A stretch of DNA of 37,288 nt from Verrucomicrobiota bacterium (GTDB lineage: Bacteria > Verrucomicrobiota > Verrucomicrobiia > CAIQCK01): positions 1 through 37,288 of the forward strand of contig JACRKA010000390.1 in assembly GCA_016219905.1 (NCBI GenBank), given 5' to 3'. The notes under the pieces are model-generated. The model was given only the letters and a program-made list of their open reading frames with translations, had not been told where the DNA came from and did no database searches. Every line of letters begins with the position of its first letter. Within the stretch, counting starts at the first letter, position 1. Shown piece by piece: positions 1 to 7,831 of this stretch. The translations under genes were made by a program, and so were the position numbers.

Positions 1-771
1 CTCTGCGGAGGTCTGGGCACGCGCCTGCGTGAAGAAACCGAATATCGCCCAAAACCGATGGTGGAAGTCGGCGGCCGGCCCGTTCTCTGGCACATCATGA
101 AGATCTACAGCCACTACGGCTTTAACGACTTCGTGCTCTGTCTCGGCTACAAGGGCCATGTCATCCGCGAGTTTTTTCTCGGCTACCACGCAGCCAACAG
201 CGACTTCACCATCCAACTCGGCGCGAAGCCGAAGGTGACTTACTATGGCCGCGAAGAGATCGAGAACTGGCGCGTGACGCTGGCCGATACCGGGCCGGAG
301 ACGATGACCGGCGCGCGGGTTGCCCGCGTCGCCAAGCACCTCGGCGACACGACGTTCCTCTGCACCTATGGCGACGGCCTGGGCAGCGTGAACATTCGCG
401 AGCTGCTGGCGTTCCATCGGTCGCACGGCAAGCTGGCAACAGTGACCGGTGTGCGCCCGCCATCACGTTTCGGCGAGATGCGCATCCGCGCGGGCCAGGT
501 GGTGGAATTCCGCGAGAAGCCCCAGCAGATCAGCGCCGGCTTGATCAACGGCGGCTTCTTCGTTTTCGAGCCGGATTTCCTGCGCTACCTGTCCACGGAC
601 ACTGGTTGCATCCTGGAACAGGAGCCGCTGCGGCGCTGCGCGAAGGACGGCCAGTTGATGGTGTATCCGCACGACGGGTTCTGGCAGCCGATGGACACGT
701 TCCGCGAGTATGAACTGCTGAACAAGCTCTGGGCCGGCGGCCAGGCGCCGTGGCGCGTCTGGAAGAAATGA
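1..771 (+). CDS. rfbF: Glucose-1-phosphate cytidylyltransferase (5' end cut by window)
   Basis: Makes CDP-glucose from CTP and glucose-1-phosphate, the entry step to CDP-linked 6-deoxy and 3,6-dideoxy sugars. The frame is open from base 1 and begins inside the nucleotidyltransferase loop (CGGLGTRL), followed by the family signature KPMVEVGGRPVLWHIMKIY and later by REKPQ and GGFFVFEPDF. With 256 codons visible against a usual length near 257-260, only about five N-terminal codons are missing. It ends 13 bp before the stop of a gene on the opposite strand, so the two transcription units converge. The CDP-glucose 4,6-dehydratase that normally accompanies it is not downstream and may lie before the window. 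Family call is firm; the final sugar is unknown. Confidence 0.93.
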   Translation, partial: LCGGLGTRLREETEYRPKPMVEVGGRPVLWHIMKIYSHYGFNDFVLCLGYKGHVIREFFLGYHAANSDFTIQLGAKPKVTYYGREEIENWRVTLADTGPETMTGARVARVAKHLGDTTFLCTYGDGLGSVNIRELLAFHRSHGKLATVTGVRPPSRFGEMRIRAGQVVEFREKPQQISAGLINGGFFVFEPDFLRYLSTDTGCILEQEPLRRCAKDGQLMVYPHDGFWQPMDTFREYELLNKLWAGGQAPWRVWKK

Positions 772-784
772 CCGCGGGCGCGGC

Positions 785-1702
785 TCAGCCGGGCAGCCGG
801 GCCTTCCACCACTCGACAGTTTGCCGCAAGCCGGCGTCGAGGTCGTAGCGGGGACGCCAGTTCGTGTTTTGCCGGAGACGGGAGTTGTCGGCGAGGATGA
901 ACATCGGATCGTTGGGCGCGTAAGGGCGCGCGCCGATGGCCAGCAGGTCGGGGCGACTGACAATCGCGGCGATTTTCTCCGCAATCTCCCGCACCGTCAC
1001 GCGCTGGCCGGAGCCGACGTTGACGATGCCGTTGAGGCCGCTGTGGGCCACGGCCGCAATGCCGGATGCCACATCCTCGATATGGAGGAAGTCGCGGACC
1101 TGCTCGCCCGGAGTCAACTCCACCTTCCGTCCCTGTAGCAGCGAGTTGATGACGTGAGGCATGAGCCGCTGCGGGGCTTCGTCGGGACCGTATTGGTAGA
1201 AGAGCCGCACCCAGGCGATCTGCATGGGCGTGAGCCGGGCGAACTGTTCCAACACCAGCGCGGTGGAGAGCTTGCACGCGGCGTAGAGGCTGACAGGCTT
1301 GGTCGGGCTGCTTTCGCCAAGCACGGATCCGCCGTGCTCATACTCGAAACACGTGCCGATGCCAACGAAGCGGCGGCAGCCGAGCGCGGCGAGTTTCCGG
1401 GCCAGATGCAGCGTGGCCTCCAGCGAGCCGAAGTTCTCAACGGCATTAAGATACTTGCCGGGCACCGCATACCAAGCGAGGTGGATGCACAGTTCAGGAC
1501 GGACGGAGGCCAGGCACGCGTCCACTTCGGCGGGATGTTCAAGGTTGCAAAGGACGGTGTGCAGCCGCGGGAGAAGGTCGCGGATGCGGTCCGTGTCGTT
1601 CGCGTCGAGGAGCGTGGCGTGAACCTCGTGGCCCTGCTGAACGAGCAGACGCGCAAGATGTGAGCCAATAAAGCCGGCCGCGCCGGTGATGAGGATTTTC
1701 AT
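785..1702 (-). CDS. NAD-dependent epimerase/dehydratase (SDR family), nucleotide-sugar
   Basis: Extended short-chain dehydrogenase/reductase of 305 residues, predicted to act on a nucleotide-linked sugar in the cytoplasm. The N-terminus MKILITGAAGFIGSHL carries the NAD-binding GxxGxxG at residues 7-13, and the catalytic YxxxK pair is Y140/K144. A longer open frame upstream was rejected because the Rossmann strand begins exactly at this ATG. The start overlaps the stop of the RmlC-type epimerase by 4 bp (ATGA), which suggests translational coupling. Within a CDP/dTDP-sugar set it could be a 4-epimerase, 4-reductase or 4,6-dehydratase; sequence alone does not decide. Confidence 0.88.
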   Translation of the reverse strand: MKILITGAAGFIGSHLARLLVQQGHEVHATLLDANDTDRIRDLLPRLHTVLCNLEHPAEVDACLASVRPELCIHLAWYAVPGKYLNAVENFGSLEATLHLARKLAALGCRRFVGIGTCFEYEHGGSVLGESSPTKPVSLYAACKLSTALVLEQFARLTPMQIAWVRLFYQYGPDEAPQRLMPHVINSLLQGRKVELTPGEQVRDFLHIEDVASGIAAVAHSGLNGIVNVGSGQRVTVREIAEKIAAIVSRPDLLAIGARPYAPNDPMFILADNSRLRQNTNWRPRYDLDAGLRQTVEWWKARLPG

Positions 1703-2229
1703 GAGACGAAGTCGGGATGCGCGGCGTCTTTGGGCGAAAGGACCGGATCGGGGACAGGCCAGCGGATGTTGAAGCGCGGGTCGTTCCAGCGGACGCCGCC
1801 TTCGGCGCCCGGCGCATAGAATGCGGAGACCATGTAGAAGGCTTCGGTGTCCGGCGCAAGCGTCTGGTAGCCGTGGCCGAACCCTTCCGGCACGTAGAGC
1901 GTGCGGCGGTTCTCGGCGGTCAACTCGACGCCGATCCATTTGGAATAGGTCGGCGAGCCGGGCCGCAGGTCAATGATGACATCGTAAATCGCGCCGCGGG
2001 TGCAGCGGACGAGCTTGACCTCGGCATGCGGCGGGCGCTGGTAGTGCATGCCGCGCAGCGTGCCACGCTTTTCATTCCAGGAGGTGTTCGTCTGCACATA
2101 CACGGTTTGCAGGCCGTGCTGGGCAAATTCCTTCTGGCAGAAGGAGCGCGAGAAGAAGCCCCGCGAATCCTTGAGCGGCTCCAGGTCAATGATCCATGCG
2201 CCAGCGAGTTCGGTCTGGGTGAATTTCAT
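1699..2229 (-). CDS. rfbC: dTDP-4-dehydrorhamnose 3,5-epimerase family (RmlC-type) protein
   Basis: Cupin-fold epimerase of 176 residues acting on a 4-keto-6-deoxy nucleotide sugar. Visible family features are DSRGFFSRSF near residues 21-30, the RGMHYQ motif with the catalytic His at 62, and the Tyr of the pair in EAFYMVS at about residue 132. Length matches the family (about 180). It lies between two SDR sugar enzymes, overlapping the downstream one by 4 bp and separated from the upstream one by 57 bp. Known members act on dTDP-sugars, but relatives in rfbF-containing loci work on CDP-sugars, so the nucleotide carrier is uncertain. Confidence 0.9.
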   Translation of the reverse strand: MKFTQTELAGAWIIDLEPLKDSRGFFSRSFCQKEFAQHGLQTVYVQTNTSWNEKRGTLRGMHYQRPPHAEVKLVRCTRGAIYDVIIDLRPGSPTYSKWIGVELTAENRRTLYVPEGFGHGYQTLAPDTEAFYMVSAFYAPGAEGGVRWNDPRFNIRWPVPDPVLSPKDAAHPDFVS

Positions 2230-2286
2230 CGGTGTCCTTGCAGGTGACTGCTTTCACGTCCGTGGCCCGGCCAGCGTTGCGCCGGG

Positions 2287-3312
2287 TCACCTGAAGCGCA
2301 GCGTGTCGTCAAGCCGGCCCTCGTCCAGCAGGTGCTTGAGATGGTTGAGCCGGATGAACCGGCGGCCTTGCAATTCCGCGGCAGTCAGGCCCGCCGCCTT
2401 GTAGGCCTCGTAAAGTTGCTGCGCGCCGCAGCGCGCAGTCCACTGGAGTTTAAGGTTGGGGAAAGTGCGCGCGAGCTTGGTGAAGTCCACCCGGTAGTTC
2501 CGCGGGTCGGGGCCGCCCTTGCCGGCGTATTCGATCTCGCAGCCTGGCACGGTTTCCTTGACGAACCCGGCCAGGTCGCGGACCTGGTAGTTCTCGTCAT
2601 TGCGGCCGATGTTGAAGGCTTGGTTGTGGACCAACTCCCGCGGCGCCTCCATCAGTGCGATGAACGCTCGGCTGATGTCCTCGATGTGCACAATGGGCCG
2701 CCACGGCGTGCCGTCGCTCATGATCCTGACCTTGCCGGTGGTGAACGCCCACGCCACGAGGTTGTTGAGCACGATGTCCAGCCGCAGCCGCGGCGAGACG
2801 CCGTAAGCGGTGGAGTTGCGCAGATAAACCGGCGAAAAACGGTCGTCGGCGAGTTTCGCCAGGTCGCCCTCCAAGCGCGCCTTTGAGATCGCGTAGGCCG
2901 TCAGTGGGTTCAACGGCGACGACTCGGCCAGCAAATCGTCGCTGGTGTTTGCGCCATACATGCTGCACGAAGATGAAAACAAAAACCGGCGCGCCCCCGC
3001 TTCCTTGGCCAACCGGGCCAATCGCAATGAGCCGATGTGGTTGATGTCATAGGTCCAATCGGATTTCAAGTCGCCGAGCGGGTCATTGGAGAGAGCCGCC
3101 AGATGGATGACCGCGTCGAAGCCGGCCAAATCCCCCGCCGGCATGTCGCGCAGGTCTTTGCGGATGACCGGGAAACCGCCGCACTCCTGCCCGAGCGTGC
3201 ATCCCTCGAAATAGAAGCAATCCAACCCCACCGCGTCGTGGCCTGCCTTCGCCAGCAAAGGCATGAGGACCGACCCGATGTAACCGTGATGACCGGAAAC
3301 CAAGACACGCAT
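2287..3312 (-). CDS. NAD-dependent epimerase/dehydratase (SDR family), nucleotide-sugar
   Basis: Second extended SDR sugar enzyme, 341 residues. The chosen start gives MRVLVSGHHGYIGSVL with the NAD-binding glycine motif at residues 7-13; an in-frame start six codons upstream is possible. SSSCSMYG (about 113-120) and the catalytic pair Y140/K144 are present. It is first of a three-gene minus-strand set with the RmlC-type epimerase and the other SDR. Opposite it, after about 90 bp, the plus-strand glycan genes begin, so promoters for both directions should lie between 3313 and about 3400, though none is clear. The exact reaction is unresolved. Confidence 0.88.
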   Translation of the reverse strand: MRVLVSGHHGYIGSVLMPLLAKAGHDAVGLDCFYFEGCTLGQECGGFPVIRKDLRDMPAGDLAGFDAVIHLAALSNDPLGDLKSDWTYDINHIGSLRLARLAKEAGARRFLFSSSCSMYGANTSDDLLAESSPLNPLTAYAISKARLEGDLAKLADDRFSPVYLRNSTAYGVSPRLRLDIVLNNLVAWAFTTGKVRIMSDGTPWRPIVHIEDISRAFIALMEAPRELVHNQAFNIGRNDENYQVRDLAGFVKETVPGCEIEYAGKGGPDPRNYRVDFTKLARTFPNLKLQWTARCGAQQLYEAYKAAGLTAAELQGRRFIRLNHLKHLLDEGRLDDTLRFR

Positions 3313-3404
3313 GTCTTTCTCTCCTATCATGGCGGCTGCACCGGCGTCAATCTCGTGGCGGCTGCGGCTTCGCGCTTGCCATGTCCAGCGGCAGCTTCTA
3401 GAAC

Positions 3405-3670
3405 TTGTTTATGTGCTCGGCCAGAAAAGACGCCATCCCAGCCGTTGGTTCGAGAACCCATTTTCTGCCGGCAACCAAGTCGCAGCCGAAGGAGATGCTG
3501 CCGATCGTGAACAAACCGGCCCCCCAGTTCGTGGCGGAAAAGGCGATTGTCGGCGGCCTGCGCGATATCGGCAATTGGTCGGGCCATGCAAGAGGTTCAT
3601 TGAGTTCGCTCTCGCCCGCGAGGATCGCGGCGCGGCCATGTGCGAGCACTTGAAGGCGCTGCTGCTATGA
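3405..3670 (+). pseudogene. galU: Remnant of galU (UTP-glucose-1-phosphate uridylyltransferase) with internal deletion
   Basis: Two separate pieces of GalU are recognisable. From 3432 to about 3569 one frame reads AIPAVGSRTHFLPATK then KEMLPIVNKP and later GGLRDI, matching the GalU N-terminus (consensus IPAAGLGTRFLPATK, KEMLPIVDKP). From about 3590 to 3670 another frame reads KRFIEFALAREDRG then EHLKALLL and stops, matching the usual GalU C-terminal helix. About 230 codons between them are missing and the two parts are out of frame. The nucleotide-binding loop has also decayed (GLGTR to GSRTH). The old stop overlaps the next gene's ATG at 3667 as ATGA. The N-terminal match is strong; the C-terminal match is shorter and less certain. 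Confidence 0.8.
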
Positions 3671-4656
3671 CCCCTGACGCTCCGGCCTCCGCCACGTCGC
3701 CGTCCCCGTCGCCCGCAGCAGCGGCTGTTTTGCCCTCCGTCTGCATCATCGTGTTGAACTACAACGGCCGCCGGCTGCTTGGCCGGTTCCTGCCGCCAAT
3801 CATGAAGACCGATTACGCGCCGCTGGAGGTCGTGGTGGTGGACAACGCCTCCAGCGACGATTCCCGCGGCTGGTTGCGCGCGCGCTGGCCGCAAGTCACC
3901 GTCCTGCACACACCGGTCAACCGTGGCTGGCCCGGCGGCAACAACATCGGCATCCGCTACGCGTTGGAAAAGGGCCACCGTTACATTGCGCTGGCCAATA
4001 ACGACATAGAACCGCATCCGAGCTGGATCCGTCGGGCCGTGGAGTTCGCACAGGCCCACCCTGACCACGGCATCGTCGGGTTCCAACTCTTCAACCAGGA
4101 CCGCACACGGCCCGCCTTCGAAACCACCTGCCGGCACATGGCCCCGTTGCGGGGCGACCCCATCCGACACATCGTTGGCTGCGCGATGCTCTGTGACAGT
4201 GAGGTGTTCCGCGCCATCGGCCTGCTGGACGAAGACTATGTGAATTACGCGGAGGAAACCGACTGGGAGCATCGTGCAACGCAAGCCGGCTGGCGGATGG
4301 CGGAAATCAACGCGCCCGTCTGGCACCTCGCCGAGGCCACGATGCTTCGCACGCCCCTGCGACGTTGCTACCTCCAGATGCGCAGCTCAATCCGATTCAC
4401 CTTCAAACTGCTTGGCATCGCTGCAGGGGTTCGCATGTGTGTCACCGTGCTCAACCGCGCCTGCAACCCATGGCTGAAGCTTCACTTTGAGGTGGATTAC
4501 ACGTTCAAGCGCTACCGGCCGTCCTCGTTGCCTGTGAACGCCCTGCTGGCCCTGTCGGCCATCGCGTGGAACCTGGTGCGCCTGCCGCGAACTCTCTACT
4601 GCGGCCATCTGGACAAGGAACTGATCGCCCGATGCCGCGCCAAAGGGGAAAGCTGA
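3667..4656 (+). CDS. Glycosyltransferase family 2 (rhamnosyltransferase-like)
   Basis: Inverting GT-A glycosyltransferase of 329 residues, predicted to add a sugar to a lipid-linked glycan on the cytoplasmic face. The GT2 core is clear: VCIIVLNYNGR, VVVVDNASSDDS, the NND metal site in IALANNDIEPHPSW, and the later EETDWEHR. The start at 3667 is preferred over an in-frame ATG at 3640 because it overlaps the TGA of the galU remnant as ATGA, a coupling that probably predates the deletion. A Pro/Ala/Ser-rich leader of about 20 residues precedes the domain. The C-terminal region is partly hydrophobic. asnB follows after 3 bp. Donor and acceptor are unknown. Confidence 0.9.
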   Translation: MTPDAPASATSPSPSPAAAAVLPSVCIIVLNYNGRRLLGRFLPPIMKTDYAPLEVVVVDNASSDDSRGWLRARWPQVTVLHTPVNRGWPGGNNIGIRYALEKGHRYIALANNDIEPHPSWIRRAVEFAQAHPDHGIVGFQLFNQDRTRPAFETTCRHMAPLRGDPIRHIVGCAMLCDSEVFRAIGLLDEDYVNYAEETDWEHRATQAGWRMAEINAPVWHLAEATMLRTPLRRCYLQMRSSIRFTFKLLGIAAGVRMCVTVLNRACNPWLKLHFEVDYTFKRYRPSSLPVNALLALSAIAWNLVRLPRTLYCGHLDKELIARCRAKGES

Positions 4657-4659
4657 CCC

Positions 4660-6588
4660 ATGTGTGGCATCGCAGGCATTCTGGGTCTGGCAGACCGCGG
4701 GCGGACGCAGGACATGGCCGCCGCCATGATGCATCGCGGCCCGGACGACGAAGGCATCGAACTTTTTCCCGCCCAACCGGCGTCGGGCGGCCTGCCGGAG
4801 CGTCCCGCGCTCTCGCTGGGGTTCCGCCGGCTGAGCATCATTGACCTCTCGGCGCGCGGCCATCAGCCGATGTTCAACGAGGACCGCTCGGCCTGCATCG
4901 TCTTCAACGGCGAGATCTACAACTACCGCGAGCTGCGCGAGGAGCTGAAGACGAAACACCAGTTCCAAAGCGACACGGACACCGAGGTGATCCTCCACGC
5001 CTACGAGGAATGGGGAGTGCGCTGCGTGGAGAAGCTGCGCGGCATGTTCGCCTTCGCGATCTGGGACTGCCGGCGCGGCCGGCTCTGGCTCGCCCGCGAC
5101 CGGCTCGGCATCAAGCCGCTGTATTGGGCCTGGCGCGACGGGCGGCTGATCTTCGCCTCCGAGTTGAAGGCGATGCTCGCCAGCGGCCTCATCGAGCGCC
5201 GGCTGGACCCGGACAGCCTCGACTGCTGCCTGTCGTTCAGCCACGTGCCAGCGCCCCTGACGATCATCCAAGGCGTCTATCGGTTGCGCGCGGGCGCGAT
5301 GCTGACAGTGGAGCCGGGCCAGACACCGCGTGTGGACACCTACTGGCAAATCCCGCAGGACACGATCCGTCTCGGCGGCGGCGACCCGCAGCGCGAGTTC
5401 GAGGAGGCGCGCCAGCAGGTGCGCGCCCTGCTGGAGGAAGCCATCCGCCAGCACATGATCAGCGACGTGCCGCTCGGCGCGTTCCTCAGCGGCGGGCTGG
5501 ATTCCACCGTCATCGTCGGCCTGATGAGCCGGTTGGTGGACCAGCCGATCCGCACGTTCTGCATCCGCTACGGCAGCGAAGGCCGCGCGCTCGACGAGTC
5601 CGGCTACGCCCGGATCGCCTCCGACCACTTTGGCTGCGACCACACCGAGGCGGTCATTTCGGGCGCGGAAGTGGCGCACGACTTTGACCGCTTCATCTGG
5701 CACCTCGACCAGCCGAGTGTTGACGGGCTGAACAGCTACCTCGTCAGCAAAGTGGCGCGCCAGACGGTGACCGTCGCGCTCTCCGGCCTGGGCGGGGACG
5801 AGTTGTTCGTGGGCTACCCGCACGTCCTGAACATGGCCCGCGCGATGGCGTTGCGCGCGCGCTTTCCCGCCACCCGCCACCTGCCCCACCTGCCGCTCGG
5901 GCCGCTGCGCCAGCGCTGGCCGTGGTTGGAAGCACTGAACACGGCGCGGCTGCCGATCCCCGAACAATACGCGCAGCAGAGGCGGCTGTTCGGCGCCGGC
6001 CAACAGCGCGAGTTGCTCGCGACGGACCTGCGGCGCGATGCCGTCCCGTCCGCGCCGCTCGGCGAACCGTTCGGAGATGTCGAGGAATTTCAGAAGATCG
6101 CCGGCCAGACCCGGATTGATGAGTTGGTGAACCTTCTCTCCCGCATCGAACTGCGGCACTACATGGCCCCCGTGCTGTTGCGCGACATGGACGCCGTCAG
6201 CATGGCCCACTCGCTGGAAGTGCGGCCGCCCTTCGTGGACCACAAGCTGGCGGAGTTTGTCTGCCGCCTGCCGGCCCATCTCAAGCTCGGCGGCACCGAT
6301 CCAAAACCGCTGCTGGCAGCCGCCGTCTCCGACCTGGTCCCGCCAGCCATCCTCCACCGCCGGAAGGCGTTTTTCCACCTGCCCATGGTGGCCTGGATGC
6401 GAAACGAACTGCGCGACCGCATCGAAGACGCCACCAGCGACGCCACCGTGCGCCGCCGCGGCCTCTTCGCGCCCGCCAGCGTCGCCCGGCTGCGCGAGGA
6501 GTTTGCCCGCAACCCGCACGCATGGCCCCGGCTCTGGATGCTGGTGGTCCTCGAATGTTGGATGCGCCGTTATCTCGATGAACACTGA
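4660..6588 (+). CDS. asnB: Asparagine synthase (glutamine-hydrolysing)
   Basis: Two-domain class II amidotransferase, 642 residues. Cys2 (MCGIAGILG) is the glutaminase nucleophile once Met is removed; FNGEIYNYREL and the GATase core follow. The ATP-pyrophosphatase loop SGGLDST begins at residue 277, and SGLGGDELFVGYPH and the C-terminal EVRPPFVDH segment are intact, so it looks functional. The classical reaction makes Asn from Asp, ATP and Gln. AsnB-like genes are common inside exopolysaccharide loci, where they are suspected to amidate a sugar acid or amino-acid substituent; that role is inference here. It sits 3 bp after the GT2 gene and 33 bp before a GT4 gene. Confidence 0.95.
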   Translation: MCGIAGILGLADRGRTQDMAAAMMHRGPDDEGIELFPAQPASGGLPERPALSLGFRRLSIIDLSARGHQPMFNEDRSACIVFNGEIYNYRELREELKTKHQFQSDTDTEVILHAYEEWGVRCVEKLRGMFAFAIWDCRRGRLWLARDRLGIKPLYWAWRDGRLIFASELKAMLASGLIERRLDPDSLDCCLSFSHVPAPLTIIQGVYRLRAGAMLTVEPGQTPRVDTYWQIPQDTIRLGGGDPQREFEEARQQVRALLEEAIRQHMISDVPLGAFLSGGLDSTVIVGLMSRLVDQPIRTFCIRYGSEGRALDESGYARIASDHFGCDHTEAVISGAEVAHDFDRFIWHLDQPSVDGLNSYLVSKVARQTVTVALSGLGGDELFVGYPHVLNMARAMALRARFPATRHLPHLPLGPLRQRWPWLEALNTARLPIPEQYAQQRRLFGAGQQRELLATDLRRDAVPSAPLGEPFGDVEEFQKIAGQTRIDELVNLLSRIELRHYMAPVLLRDMDAVSMAHSLEVRPPFVDHKLAEFVCRLPAHLKLGGTDPKPLLAAAVSDLVPPAILHRRKAFFHLPMVAWMRNELRDRIEDATSDATVRRRGLFAPASVARLREEFARNPHAWPRLWMLVVLECWMRRYLDEH

Positions 6589-6621
6589 CCGCTTGCTGCC
6601 GCGCACGACCCTGTCATAACT

Positions 6622-7797
6622 GTGAAAGTCGCCCTCCTCTCCCACTACCCGACCTGGGCGCTCGAAGGCCGCGAAGGCTACCGCGCCGACCCGCGCCGCC
6701 ATCCCGCGCCGTGGGTCCGCAACCTCGCCCATGCCCTCGCCGCCCTCGGCACGGTCGAGGTCCACGTCGTCACGCAGACCGACGAGATCGAGCGCGACAT
6801 GGAGGCCACCACCGACGGCGTCCACCTGCACTTCGTCGCCTGCCCGCGCCGGCTGCGAGCGGCCACGTTGTTTTTCTTTGACCGTCGCCGGATGCACCGT
6901 GTTTTGCGGCACATCGCGCCGGACGTGGTCCACGCGCACGGCACCGAGGACGCCTACGCGCTCGCGGGCCTGACCTCCGGCCGGCCGTGCGTGATCACCC
7001 TGCAGGGCATGCTCTTCAAGATCGCCCAACATCTGCCGCCGCCGCTGTTCTCCCGGACGCGCGTCATCCAGCTCATCGAACGCTGGTGCCTGCGCCGCGC
7101 CCGCCATATCATCGCCAAGAGCGACTACGTGGTGGCGTCCATGCGCGAGATCGCCACGCCGGCCGTGATCCACGAAGTGCCCAACGCGCTCAATCCCGTC
7201 TTTTTCGAGACCACCGCGGCGCCGGAGCCGGAGCGGCTCCTCTTCGTCGGCATCATCGAGGAACGCAAGGGCCTCATCCATCTCGTGGACGCCTTCGCGC
7301 GCGTCGCCGCGGCGCGCCCCGGCGCCCGACTCGCCAGTGCCGGCGTGCCGGGCCGCGGCAGCGACGATTACGACGCCGGCGTGCGCGCCGCCACCGCCAG
7401 GTTGGGACTGCAATCGCGCGTTGAGCATTTGGGCTTCCTGAAACCCGACGCCGTGGCGCGGGAGATGGCGCGGGCCGGCGTGGTGATCGTGCCGTCGCTG
7501 GAGGAGATGTTCTGCAACGTCGCCGCCGAGGCGATGGCCGTGGGCCGTCCCGTGGTGGCTACGCGAACCGGTTCGCTGCCGCAACTGGTGGAAGATGGCA
7601 AGACCGGCCTGCTGGCGCCCGTGGCCGATCCCGCGGCGCTGGCCGACGCCATTGAACGGATGCTCGCCGACGCGCCGTTGCGGGCGCGGCTGGGCGCGGC
7701 GGGGCGCGAGAAAGCGATGCGCCTCTGGCATCCGGAAGCGGTGGCGCGGCAGACGGTCGCGGTTTACGAGAGCGTGCTGCAAACCGCCAAACCCTGA
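6622..7797 (+). CDS. Glycosyltransferase family 4 (GT-B fold)
   Basis: Retaining glycosyltransferase of 391 residues with a GTG start (MKVALLSHYPTW). The N-terminal acceptor domain includes DVVHAHGTEDAYALAG. The C-terminal nucleotide-sugar domain carries LLFVGIIEERKGL, a PSLEEMFCNVAAEAMAVGRP segment with the E-x7-E motif, and TRTGSLPQLVEDGKTGLL, all typical of Glycos_transf_1. It lies in the same plus-strand run as asnB (33 bp gap) and the next GT2 (34 bp gap). It probably extends the same lipid-linked glycan; sugar specificity cannot be read. Confidence 0.92.
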   Translation: MKVALLSHYPTWALEGREGYRADPRRHPAPWVRNLAHALAALGTVEVHVVTQTDEIERDMEATTDGVHLHFVACPRRLRAATLFFFDRRRMHRVLRHIAPDVVHAHGTEDAYALAGLTSGRPCVITLQGMLFKIAQHLPPPLFSRTRVIQLIERWCLRRARHIIAKSDYVVASMREIATPAVIHEVPNALNPVFFETTAAPEPERLLFVGIIEERKGLIHLVDAFARVAAARPGARLASAGVPGRGSDDYDAGVRAATARLGLQSRVEHLGFLKPDAVAREMARAGVVIVPSLEEMFCNVAAEAMAVGRPVVATRTGSLPQLVEDGKTGLLAPVADPAALADAIERMLADAPLRARLGAAGREKAMRLWHPEAVARQTVAVYESVLQTAKP

Positions 7798-7831
7798 TTG
7801 TTTTTGCCTTGCCCGACAGCCGGAGTCGGCG

